A stretch of 64,000 nucleotides of DNA from Halopenitus persicus (GTDB lineage: Archaea > Halobacteriota > Halobacteria > Halobacteriales > Haloferacaceae), in NCBI RefSeq assembly GCF_002355635.1, contig NZ_AP017558.1:2728001-2792000 (forward strand), read 5' to 3'. Every line of letters begins with the position of its first letter. The stretch's first letter is position 1. Shown here piece after piece: positions 1-7,483 of the stretch. The notes beneath the pieces are model-generated. The model saw only the letters and a list, made by a program, of their open reading frames with translations, did not search any database and had not been told where the DNA came from. Position numbers and translations under genes: made by a program.

Positions 1-2
1 GG

Positions 3-80
3 GTCGAAGCCGAACTCGCGGTGAGTGACCAGCAAGGGGGACGCACATCGCCAGGCTCGCGCCCGGTGCACTCCCGATGA
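3..80 (+). CDS. C-terminal end of an unknown protein (partial)
   Basis: An open frame enters from the left window edge and stops at TGA 78-80, giving only about 25 residues (ending GSRPVHSR). Its stop overlaps the ATG of the following glycosyltransferase in an ATGA arrangement, the usual sign of two translationally coupled genes of one operon. Nothing in this tail identifies a family. In haloarchaea such glycosyltransferases often sit in polysaccharide or surface-related clusters, but that is context only. Confidence 0.5.
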   Translation, partial: VEAELAVSDQQGGRTSPGSRPVHSR

Positions 81-1507
81 CATTCGATCCATACGTGTCG
101 ACCGTCCTGTTCGGGTTCGGCGTCTTCGCGATGGCGTACTTTCTCGTGATCAACGGCACCTACCTCACGCTCACGGTCTTCGCGATCACCCATATCCGGC
201 AGCGCACGGAGCTGGAATCATACGAGCCTGCTGGGATACTGCAGTCCAATCAGTTCCTTCCCGGGATCGCGATCGTTGTGCCGGCGTATAACGAGGAAAA
301 AGTGATCGTCGACAGCGTCACGTCCCTTCTATCGCTTGAATATCCGTTTTATGAGGTGATAGTCGTCAATGACGGGTCAACTGACGGCACGGTGGGCCGA
401 CTCGTTTCGGAGTTCGAGTTGGAACGCATCGATGCGGACTATCCCGTCGAATTACCGTGTGAACCGGTCGATCGGATCTACCGTGCGCCGGACACGGATC
501 TCGTCCTGATCGATAAAGCAAACGGCGGCAAAGCGGATGCGCTAAACGCGGGGCTGTTCTTCACGCAGAAGCCGCTTTTTTGTGCGATCGATGCCGACTC
601 GCTCATCGAACGGGGCGCTCTGCAGGCGATCGTTGAGCCCTTCCTGACGAAGCCAACCGCCACGGTAGCAACGGGTGGAACGGTTCGGATCGCAAACGGC
701 GTCTCGTTTGAGAAAGGTGCTCCAGCCGACGTCGCCCTCTCGAGGAGTCGGCTCGTTCGATTTCAGGCCGTCGAATATCTCCGGGCGTTCTTCTTGGGTC
801 GAACCGGGCTCAGTCGCATTCGCAGCTTGATAATCATCTCCGGAGCGTTCGGGCTGTTCGATGCGGAAACGGTCCGCGAGATCGGTGGCTACGATACCGA
901 CAGCATCACCGAGGACATGGAGCTCGTCGTTCGTCTCCATCGGCATCTCATCGACGCCGATCAAGAGTACGAGGTGACGTTTCTTCCACACCCCGTCGTC
1001 TGGACGGAGGTTCCCGAGTCGCTCTCCGTTCTGAGTCGACAGCGGCGGCGGTGGTTTCGGGGCTTGCTCGACACGCTCGTCAAACACCGGGATGCGATCG
1101 GCCGGCCATCGTACGGACTCGTCGGACTGGTTGCATTGCCGCTGTTTGTATTCGTCGAGGGAATCGGCCGGTTGGTTGAGGCGCTCGGATACGTCTTGGT
1201 GCCGTTGCTTTTCGTCATCGGGGCCCTCGACGTGTGGTTTTTCATCGCGTTCCTCTTCGTGTCCGTCGGGCTCGGTGCCATCTTGAGTACCGTCGCCATT
1301 TTTGGAGAGGTTCTCACGTATCGCCGGTACGATGATCCGAAGGACGTGGCCGTGCTCTTGGGATATGCGCTCCTCGAAAGTTTCAGCTACAGGCCGTGGC
1401 GTGCGCTCGTTTCGTGTCAAGCGACGTTTGAATATCTGCTTGGTGACAAATCATGGGGGAAGATGACCCGGACGGGGTTCGAAGAGCCAACCGACTCCTC
1501 GGACTGA
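77..1507 (+). CDS. Membrane-bound processive glycosyltransferase, family GT2
   Basis: Likely transfers sugars from nucleotide-sugar donors to a growing polysaccharide or lipid-linked glycan at the membrane. The 476 residues begin with a membrane segment (about 10-38), then a GT-A domain with VVPAYNEE (67-74), NDGSTDG (98-104), the DAD metal-binding motif (172-174), an acidic ED pair (279-280) and a Q-R-R-R-W signature (322-326) typical of processive synthases such as cellulose, hyaluronan and NodC-type enzymes. Two or three membrane helices follow (about 350-425). The start is fixed by the ATGA overlap with the upstream partial gene. The product is unknown; an exopolysaccharide role is inference. 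Confidence 0.9.
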   Translation: MTFDPYVSTVLFGFGVFAMAYFLVINGTYLTLTVFAITHIRQRTELESYEPAGILQSNQFLPGIAIVVPAYNEEKVIVDSVTSLLSLEYPFYEVIVVNDGSTDGTVGRLVSEFELERIDADYPVELPCEPVDRIYRAPDTDLVLIDKANGGKADALNAGLFFTQKPLFCAIDADSLIERGALQAIVEPFLTKPTATVATGGTVRIANGVSFEKGAPADVALSRSRLVRFQAVEYLRAFFLGRTGLSRIRSLIIISGAFGLFDAETVREIGGYDTDSITEDMELVVRLHRHLIDADQEYEVTFLPHPVVWTEVPESLSVLSRQRRRWFRGLLDTLVKHRDAIGRPSYGLVGLVALPLFVFVEGIGRLVEALGYVLVPLLFVIGALDVWFFIAFLFVSVGLGAILSTVAIFGEVLTYRRYDDPKDVAVLLGYALLESFSYRPWRALVSCQATFEYLLGDKSWGKMTRTGFEEPTDSSD

Positions 1508-1878
1508 GGAGGAACAACGCTCCAGTCGAACGTGGCGGATTCGGGCATCGGGAACTGGTGTCTCCTCGCTCATCCCCAGTGAGCCCGGCGTCCGCACGTC
1601 GGTCGATGAGTCTTCGTCGATTCTCGGCGCGGAGACCGGAGTGACGTTGGCGCGGTGGACGTTCCCGTCAAGTTCGCCCGTTCGCGGGGTGCGTCGCCCG
1701 GGAGTGCCGTGAGCGAAGTGACCGAACTCAGACGTGCTCGCTCGCGTCGCTCGCTGTGCGCGACTGAGAGGGTTCAAATCCGTCGGCGATTTCTCTCACT
1801 TCGTTCGAGAAATGCGCCGGCCGGGATCCCCGCGAGCAACGCGAGCGGGGGTACGGCCGGTAAACGACCGAAGGGAGT
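1508..1878. other. Intergenic stretch without a recognisable gene
   Basis: Between the glycosyltransferase stop and tRNA-Gly I see no convincing coding region; the open frames here lack haloarchaeal composition. It holds one complete extra copy of the tRNA 3' end (1814-1828) and a T-arm-like GGTTCAAATCC at about 1770-1780 whose flanking stems do not pair. Confidence 0.6.
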
Positions 1879-1892
1879 GCGCCGGCCGGGAT
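1814..1892. repeat. 15-bp direct repeat of the tRNA-Gly 3' end (att-like)
   Basis: The string TGCGCCGGCCGGGAT occurs at 1814-1828 and again at 1878-1892, where it forms the 3' acceptor and T-arm end of tRNA-Gly (minus strand). The copies start 64 bases apart. Duplication of a tRNA 3' end is what tRNA-targeting integrases leave behind, so this may be an attachment-site scar. No integrase gene lies between the copies. Confidence 0.55.
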
Positions 1893-1949
1893 TTGAACCC
1901 GGGTCGTTGGCTTGGAAGGCCAAAGTCATACCAGCTAGACCACCGGCGC
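1879..1949 (-). tRNA. tRNA-Gly (anticodon TCC)
   Basis: Read on the minus strand, the 71-nt sequence folds as a standard tRNA. The acceptor GCGCCGG pairs with CCGGCGC, the anticodon arm is TTGGC-CTTCCAA-GCCAA with anticodon TCC, and the T loop GTTCAAAT sits in a CCGGG/CCCGG stem. No CCA is encoded. It decodes GGA and, by wobble, other glycine codons. Confidence 0.96.
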
Positions 1950-1983
1950 TCGTCTAGGCGAAAACGCCGGTGGAATAAGGACC

Positions 1984-2808
1984 TTACTCTTTCGGGGCGA
2001 TCCCGTCCGACGGCCGCACCGTCACGTAGCAGTTCCCGCTGGAGATCTCGAACGACTCGATCGACAGGTCGCTCGCCGCGAGGTCGCCCCGGAAGCCGTT
2101 CGGCGTATAAATGTGGTAAAAGCGCGGGACCGTTTCCCCGCTGGGGAGCGTCCAGTCGACGGTCGTGTCGAACCCGATCGGGGTTCCGTCCGCGTCCGTG
2201 ACCGCGCGAACGTCCGGATCGGCGACTGGATCGACGTCGGCGAAGCGGTCGTGGGCCGCGCTCCAGGTGCTCACGAGGGCGACGCCCGCAGGATCGAGGA
2301 CGCGCGCGAGCTCGTTCAGGCTCCGGACGCGCCGGCGGCGGGGCCGAAGGTGATGGATCGTCGCCACGTAGACCCCGAGATCCGCGGCATCGGTCGCGAT
2401 CGGGAGCGACGCGGCGTCGCCCTGCAGGAACGACGCGGTCACTCCGCGGTCGGCGGCACGCGTGCGAGCCTCGGCGAGCAACCCCCGGCTCGCGTCCACG
2501 CCGACGGCCGTCTCGGCGTGGTCGGCGAGGAGTTCCGTGTGACGGCCGTTTCCACAGCCCACGTCGATCGCTCGGGTCGCGGTCCGGTCCGCGAGGAACG
2601 ACTCGACCTCCGGCCAGGCGTACTCGCGCGTCTTCGAGAAGTGGGTCGCGATCCGGTCGTAGGTCGCGATCGGGTCGTGATCGCTGAATGGGGACGCCTC
2701 GGTTCGTCCGGACTCGCCGTCGATCGACCCGGCGTCCGTCGTTTCATCGGCCGCCACCCCGCCGTCGGCCGGGTCGCCAGCCCCCGTTTTACCGGCCATC
2801 ACGATCAC
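1984..2808 (-). CDS. SAM-dependent methyltransferase, Trm9/ALKBH8-like
   Basis: A class I methyltransferase of 274 residues. After about 45 disordered acidic residues comes YDRIATHFSKTR, then the SAM-binding motif I DVGCGNG (82-88), an acidic residue after strand 2 (GVDAS), and the block ATIHHL followed by LNELARVLDPAG. The IHHL and ELARVL blocks resemble Trm9/ALKBH8 methyltransferases, which methylate wobble-uridine side chains of tRNA; that substrate is inferred from similarity. An internal Met at 2799 is an alternative start. It lies next to tRNA-Gly but is probably transcribed alone. Confidence 0.82.
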   Translation of the reverse strand: MIVMAGKTGAGDPADGGVAADETTDAGSIDGESGRTEASPFSDHDPIATYDRIATHFSKTREYAWPEVESFLADRTATRAIDVGCGNGRHTELLADHAETAVGVDASRGLLAEARTRAADRGVTASFLQGDAASLPIATDAADLGVYVATIHHLRPRRRRVRSLNELARVLDPAGVALVSTWSAAHDRFADVDPVADPDVRAVTDADGTPIGFDTTVDWTLPSGETVPRFYHIYTPNGFRGDLAASDLSIESFEISSGNCYVTVRPSDGIAPKE

Positions 2809-2899
2809 GTCCGAACCGGTCGGTCATACCGACGCTCCGGTCGTCGATCCCAAATCCCCTCCGGAACGCGTCGCGCGGCCGGGGGATCGGCGTTCGACG

Positions 2900-3634
2900 T
2901 CACGACCCGATGACCGCCCGCAGCGCGTTCAGGTACGCCGAGGGCGCACGCCGTCGTGCGCCGGCGAGCGCGTCCGCGAGCACGTCCGCCGCCCGCTCGT
3001 GAACGCCCGCGCCGTGGCCGACGAGAACTCGATCCGGCTTCAGTCCGGCGAAGGGGCGCCGCGGCGGGAACGGGCGCAACGCCGGATGGACGCCGAGGCG
3101 TTCGCCGTCGGCGAGAAAGAGGCCGTTCGTGCCGACCGCCTCGGGAACGATCAATGTCGATCCGTCGAAGAGGGCGACCTCCTGCCAGGGCGGCAGCGAG
3201 GAGTTCTTCACGCGGATCGCCTCGAAGCCGGTGTCGGCCAGGCGGGACCCGAACCGCTCGACCGGCGCGTCCAGTTCGTCCGCGACGCCCGTCATCCACT
3301 CGGGGATCCAGACGGCGACGTCGTGGCGCGTCGCGACCGCGGCGGCGTCGCGTTTGTGTCGGTCGAGACAGCACGCCACGCCCGCGACCGAACCCAGGTC
3401 CGCGAGGAGGACATCCAGCCGATCCGCGCCGTCCGCACCCGGTGGGTCGACCGGATCGATCACCCAGACGTCCGGGACGTCTTCGGCCTCCTCGTTCGGC
3501 ACCGCGACCGCGTGGCTCGCGCGCTGCATCGGCTCGTCCGGGTACGCGATCCACCCGAGCCCCTCGGCGAAGCGGTCGATCACGTGCAGCTCGTCGGTCC
3601 CGCCGGTCCCGTCGGAGGACTCGGTGTCGCTCAT
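2900..3634 (-). CDS. Conserved haloarchaeal protein, possibly a degenerate metallo-beta-lactamase-fold protein
   Basis: About 244 residues starting MSDTESSDG. I chose this start because the longer upstream reading is basic and unlike the rest, and a TATA-like TTTTAAG lies about 25 bases upstream of 3634. The alternation of strands, an LDRHKRD segment where MBL enzymes carry HxHxDH, and a later VLVGHGAGVH suggest an MBL-like fold with lost or altered metal ligands. I do not recognise a specific function. It is convergent with nothing and separate from the nhaC gene at its 5' side. Confidence 0.6.
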   Translation of the reverse strand: MSDTESSDGTGGTDELHVIDRFAEGLGWIAYPDEPMQRASHAVAVPNEEAEDVPDVWVIDPVDPPGADGADRLDVLLADLGSVAGVACCLDRHKRDAAAVATRHDVAVWIPEWMTGVADELDAPVERFGSRLADTGFEAIRVKNSSLPPWQEVALFDGSTLIVPEAVGTNGLFLADGERLGVHPALRPFPPRRPFAGLKPDRVLVGHGAGVHERAADVLADALAGARRRAPSAYLNALRAVIGS

Positions 3635-3742
3635 TGGGTCCGCTATGGCTCCGAGGCGCTTAAAAGTCGGTTCGAGGGACGAGCGCAACGATCGGTTCGG
3701 ACGTCGGCGTCGGACGGTATCCGATGGCATCGGACGGCGCGA

Positions 3743-5152
3743 CTACTCCTGATACACGATCTGCCAGCCGGTGACACCCATCACGATCAGGACGAGCGGC
3801 GAGAGGAAGCCGAAGAAGTAGAACGGGGCGTACTCCAGGGTGGAGACCCCGAGCGTGCCCGTCATGAACAGGCCGCCGCTGCTCCAGGGGATCAGCGCGC
3901 TGGTCGTCGTTCCGGAGGCCTCGATCGCGCGCGAGAGGTTCGTCGTCCGCAGCCCCTGCTCGGCGTAGAGGTTCTCGAGGGTCATCCCCGGGACGACGAT
4001 GCTCACGTACTGTTCGGCCGCCAGCGCGTTCATCGAGATCGCCGAGAGGGCCGTGACGCCGGTCAGGCTCCCGACGCCGCGTACGAGCCGGCCCAGGTGG
4101 TGCGCGAGGACCGCGAGGACGCCGGCCCGCTCGAGCATCCCGCCGAGCGAGAGCGCCGCGATCGCGATCGTGACGATCCACGCGCCGCCGATCAATCCGC
4201 CGCTCGCGAGGAGCTCGTTCACGAGTTCCATCCCGGTCTCGGGGGCCGTCCCGGACTGGGCGGTCGCCCACGCCGTTCCGAACGCGGTCCCCTGCACGGC
4301 CATCGCGGTGAACACGCCCGCGAACACGCCCGTCCCGAGCGTCGGCAGGGCTGGAATCCCGTAGATCGCGAGCCCGAAGGTGACGAGGAGGGGGAGGAAC
4401 ACGAGCGGCGAGACGACGTACGTGCCCTCGATCGCCGTCTGGATCTCGGCGATGCGGCCGGCGGGGATGTCGCCGGACGCGCGCAGCCCCAGCGCGACGT
4501 ACAGCAGGAACGACAGGCCGAAGGCGGCGAGCGTGCCGGCCCGCATCGCGTTGATGTGGTCGTAGAGGTCCGTGTTGGTGACGGCGGCGGCGAGGTTCGT
4601 CGTGTCCGACAGCGGCGACTGCTTGTCGCCGGTGTAGGCCCCGGTGAGGATCGCGCCCGCGGTCATCGGTGCGGGGATGCCGAGCCCGGACCCGATCCCG
4701 ATGAGCGCGACACCGAGGGTGCCGGCAGTCGTCCACGAGGAGCCGACGGCGAACGAGACGACCGCGGCGAGGGCGGCCGAGACCGGGAGGAAGATCGTCG
4801 GCGTGAACAGGTCCAATCCGTAGTACATCAGGCTCGGGATCGTCCCGGCCTGGATCCAGGAGGCGATGAGCGCGTAGACGGTGAACATGATGAGGATCAC
4901 CTTCATCCCCATCAACAGGCTGCTCGAGACGCCCTCGTACAGGTCGGCCCACGACAGTCCGAGATGATAGCGGGCGAACAGGCCGGTGAGGGCGATCCCC
5001 CAGAACAGCGGGAACTGCGGGTCGAGTTCGAACGCGACGATGCCGACGCTGAGAAAGAGGATCATCCCGGCGATCGGGACGAGCGCCGCGGCGAGCGACG
5101 GCCGCTCGTCCGGGTCGAGGTCCTCGTAGAGGCGGGGCTCGAAGTCTACCAT
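3743..5152 (-). CDS. nhaC: Na+/H+ antiporter, NhaC family
   Basis: An integral membrane protein of 469 residues with about 11-12 hydrophobic helices after a short acidic N-terminus. It shows NhaC features: a polar mid-membrane SSWTTAGTLGVALIGIG segment, then AGAILTGAYTGDKQSPLSDT, where charged and hydroxyl residues within the membrane are characteristic of the family. NhaC proteins exchange cytoplasmic Na+ for external H+, important for a salt-loving cell. Some NhaC-superfamily members carry malate/lactate instead, so substrate is inferred. A TATA-like stretch (minus strand AAAAGGTAATT) lies about 35 bases upstream. Confidence 0.87.
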   Translation of the reverse strand: MVDFEPRLYEDLDPDERPSLAAALVPIAGMILFLSVGIVAFELDPQFPLFWGIALTGLFARYHLGLSWADLYEGVSSSLLMGMKVILIMFTVYALIASWIQAGTIPSLMYYGLDLFTPTIFLPVSAALAAVVSFAVGSSWTTAGTLGVALIGIGSGLGIPAPMTAGAILTGAYTGDKQSPLSDTTNLAAAVTNTDLYDHINAMRAGTLAAFGLSFLLYVALGLRASGDIPAGRIAEIQTAIEGTYVVSPLVFLPLLVTFGLAIYGIPALPTLGTGVFAGVFTAMAVQGTAFGTAWATAQSGTAPETGMELVNELLASGGLIGGAWIVTIAIAALSLGGMLERAGVLAVLAHHLGRLVRGVGSLTGVTALSAISMNALAAEQYVSIVVPGMTLENLYAEQGLRTTNLSRAIEASGTTTSALIPWSSGGLFMTGTLGVSTLEYAPFYFFGFLSPLVLIVMGVTGWQIVYQE

Positions 5153-5276
5153 CGGTTCACGTCGTCGTCAGCGCGCTCCGGTACAATTACCTTTTCAGTC
5201 GCGCCCGGTTGGAGAGGGAGTCTCACCCAGTCCACGGAACGATCGCTCAGCTACGGGAAGGTCGGGCCACCGCGGG

Positions 5277-5570
5277 TCACTCGTTCAACCGGTCTGAATC
5301 GATCGCGACGTCGGGCGGGGTCACGACGAGGAAGCCGCGGAAGTGCATCAGCTCGCCGTCCATATCACGGATCTCGCGGGCGAAGCCGGCGGCGAGCTCG
5401 TTCAGATCGCCCTCGATCGACAACAGCAGCGTGTTGCCGTACTCGACGTGGCGGACCCACTCGGCGGGGTCCGTGGAGCCGTCGAGCACCCCGAGGACCA
5501 CGTCGCCGCGGGCGTCGATCTCCTCGAGCTGGTCCTCCGCGTGCCTGAGGTCGAGGTCCCAATCGCTCAT
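5277..5570 (-). CDS. Small conserved haloarchaeal protein (DUF5779-like)
   Basis: 97 acidic residues without membrane segment. Pattern: VVLGVLDGSTDP-EWVRHVEYGNTLLLSIEGDLNELAAGFAREI and a C-terminal HFRGFLVVTPP. It resembles the family I know as DUF5779, of unknown function; the name is from memory and unverified. The start is supported by CTTTTTAAG on the minus strand about 25 bases upstream, consistent with a leaderless transcript. Confidence 0.75.
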   Translation of the reverse strand: MSDWDLDLRHAEDQLEEIDARGDVVLGVLDGSTDPAEWVRHVEYGNTLLLSIEGDLNELAAGFAREIRDMDGELMHFRGFLVVTPPDVAIDSDRLNE

Positions 5571-5831
5571 ACCCTGACGTCCACGCGTGACTTAAAAAGG
5601 GTTCCCCCATCGCGGCGACCGACGCGGAACCGCGCCCCTGGACGACGATCTCGTTCGACGAACGGTCAGTCAGCATTTAAACATCGTTTCGTATCGGCAC
5701 TCCTCGAGCCACGTTACCGGCCGGCACCCGAGAGATTTCCGGCTATCAGTGTTCAGTCGGTCGATTCCTCGAGAGTCGATCCGGCACCGTGGAGGGGCCG
5801 CGGCCCGGGATCCGGCACCGTCGCGAAAAGC

Positions 5832-5838
5832 TTTAATA
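5832..5838 (+). promoter_or_regulatory. TATA box for the leuA/cimA transcript
   Basis: TTTAATA centred about 30 bases upstream of the ATG at 5865, spacing expected for an archaeal leaderless mRNA. This placement is the main reason for taking 5865 as the gene's true start despite the frame break that follows. Confidence 0.6.
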
Positions 5839-5864
5839 GGGTGACGGCCTCAACTCGAAACGCG

Positions 5865-7086
5865 ATGACACAACATACGGAGGCTTCGTCGGACACCCCG
5901 GCGGATCGAGTTCTTCCAGGGCACGATAGCTTCTAATATCGACATCGGTCCTGTCCGAATTTTCGATACGACGTTACGAGACGGTGAACAGTCACCACGC
6001 ACGTCCTTCAGTTACGACGAGAAACGACGCATAGCGTCCACGCTGGACGCGATGGGGACCCACGTCATCGAGGCGGGGTTCCCGGTCAACTCCGAGGCGG
6101 AGTTCGAGGCCGTCAGCGACATCGCGGCCGCGACCGACGCCACGGTCTGCGGGCTGGCCCGCGTCGTCGACAAGGACGTGGAGGCAGCGATCGACTCGGG
6201 CGCGGAGATGGTCCACGTCTTCGTCTCCACGAGCGACGTCCAACTCGAGGACTCGATGCACGCGACCCGCGAGGACGCGGTCGAGCGCGCCGTCGACAGC
6301 GTTCGCCGCGTGAAGGAGGCGGGCGTGGAGTGTATGTTCTCCCCGATGGACGCCACGCGGACCGACCCCGAGTTCCTGATGGAGATCGTCGAGGCGGTCT
6401 CGGACGCCGACGTCGACTGGATCAACATCCCGGACACCTGCGGGGTCGGCACGCCGACCGCGTTCGGGAAGACCGTCGAGGCGGTCGTCGAGGCCACCGA
6501 CGCGCGCGTCGACGTCCACACCCACGACGACTTCGGGCTGGCGACGGCCAACGCGTTGGCCGGCTTCGAGAACGGCGCCCACCAGGCGCAGGTCTCGGTC
6601 AACGGCATCGGTGAGCGTGCCGGCAACGCCGCCTACGAGGAGGTCGTGATGGCGGCCGAATCGGTCTACGGCGTCGACACCGGGATCGACACGACGAAGA
6701 TCATCGACCTCTCGCGGATCGTCGAGGACGCCTCGGACATCCCGGTCCCGGCGAACAAGCCCGTGGTCGGACGGAACGCGTTCTCCCACGAGTCCGGGAT
6801 CCACGCGGCCGGCGTGATGGAGAACGCCGACACGTTCGAGCCCGGCGTGATGACCCCGGAGATGGTCGGCGCCGAACGCGAGTTCGTGCTCGGGAAACAC
6901 ACGGGGACCAACGCGGTGCGGAAACACCTGACCGAGGCCGGCTTCGCCCCGACCGACGCGGAGGTCCGCGCGGTCACGAAGCGGGTCAAAAAGCAGGGCG
7001 CGAACAAGCGGCGCGTCACGGCCGGCGACGTCGAGCGGTTCGCCGACGAGGAGGGGATCGAACGACGCGAGGAGGTCACGGTCTGA
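5865..7086 (+). CDS. leuA: 2-isopropylmalate synthase / citramalate synthase with an apparent 5' frameshift
   Basis: Catalyses the acetyl-CoA condensation that starts leucine (isopropylmalate) or isoleucine (citramalate) synthesis. The main frame carries IFDTTLRDGEQSPRTSF, HVIEAGFPVN and the metal-binding HTHDDFG, and runs open from 5869 to 7086, but has no ATG, GTG or TTG before 6052. Starting at 6052 would delete the essential TLRDGEQ motif. An ATG at 5865 with a well-placed TATA box opens another frame (MTQHTEASSDTPADR) that stops at 5936. The two frames join if one base is skipped around 5904-5911, and the span of 1222 nt is one over a multiple of three. So either a real one-base insertion, a sequencing or assembly error, or programmed frameshifting. 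The short C-terminus suits either enzyme. Confidence 0.85.
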
Positions 7087-7151
7087 TGGCCGCCGCCGTG
7101 TCGGCGTTCGCCCGACAGCGACAGCCTCGCTCGAACCGCCATCGAGACAGA

Positions 7152-7157
7152 TTTATG
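7152..7157 (+). promoter_or_regulatory. TATA-like box for the ilvB leader transcript
   Basis: TTTATG within ACAGATTTATGG, about 27-30 bases upstream of the leader-ORF ATG at 7183. It predicts an mRNA beginning at or just before that ATG, so that the leader ORF would be the first thing translated on the ilvB message. Confidence 0.45.
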
Positions 7158-7182
7158 GTGGTTCGGCGACATCGCTCAGGTG

Positions 7183-7371
7183 ATGCGCCGACACGGCATC
7201 CGGACACCGCGGCGTCGCGACGCCACCACGCTCGCGAGCCGCCGGCACGGAACGCTCCGTGCCCCGCACGCCGACACCGTGACGGCGTCGACTGCGGCCA
7301 CGCCGACTGCGGCCACGCCGACCCGACCGACGGCCGCGACGATCGGCGGCATCGAGATCGTAGGGGCATAA
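7183..7371 (+). CDS. Putative 62-residue leader ORF upstream of ilvB
   Basis: An open frame starting with MRRHGIRTPRRR and ending TIGGIEIVGA. A TATA-like box about 28 bases upstream would make it leaderless. It is Arg/Thr/Ala-rich and not acidic, unlike normal haloarchaeal proteins, and contains a 15-bp perfect tandem duplication (7291-7320, giving TAATPTAATP). The C-terminus concentrates Ile and Val codons, and the stop codon TAA lies in the loop of a GC hairpin (7363-7376). This is the layout of an attenuator-type leader peptide for a branched-chain amino acid operon, but no archaeal precedent is known to me. A GTG at 7180 could also start it. Confidence 0.4.
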   Translation: MRRHGIRTPRRRDATTLASRRHGTLRAPHADTVTASTAATPTAATPTRPTAATIGGIEIVGA

Positions 7372-7376
7372 GCCCC
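7363..7376 (+). terminator. Hairpin enclosing the leader-ORF stop codon
   Basis: GGGGC-ATAA-GCCCC: a 5-bp perfect GC stem whose 4-base loop holds the TAA stop (7369-7371). A pyrimidine-rich run follows (ATCCCTTCCTTCTCCC). A ribosome terminating here would melt the hairpin; a stalled or absent ribosome would let it form. Function as attenuator or terminator is inference. Confidence 0.4.
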
Positions 7377-7420
7377 GCATATCCCTTCCTTCTCCCGGCC
7401 CGACGCACCGTTTCACCGAC

Positions 7421-7439
7421 CGACGGCACCGCGCCGTCG
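7421..7439 (+). promoter_or_regulatory. Second hairpin in the ilvB leader
   Basis: CGACGGC-ACCGC-GCCGTCG, a 7-bp perfect stem with 5-base loop, 45 bases before the ilvB ATG. With the hairpin at 7363-7376 it gives the leader two alternative structures. Confidence 0.35.
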
Positions 7440-7483
7440 ATCGATCCCGACCACGACACGCACCAGTCCGCACGACACGACCA

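Noticed and set aside
1769-1795. A second tRNA-like piece (GGTTCAAATCC) upstream of tRNA-Gly
   Set aside because: The T-stem bases do not pair and no anticodon arm precedes it; a chance or decayed fragment at best.
2999-5548. An 849-codon plus-strand open frame
   Set aside because: Antisense to nhaC and the MBL-like gene, with no recognisable domain and repetitive charged residues.
6052-7086. Starting leuA/cimA at ATG 6052
   Set aside because: This would remove TLRDGEQ, a catalytic motif present in frame immediately upstream.
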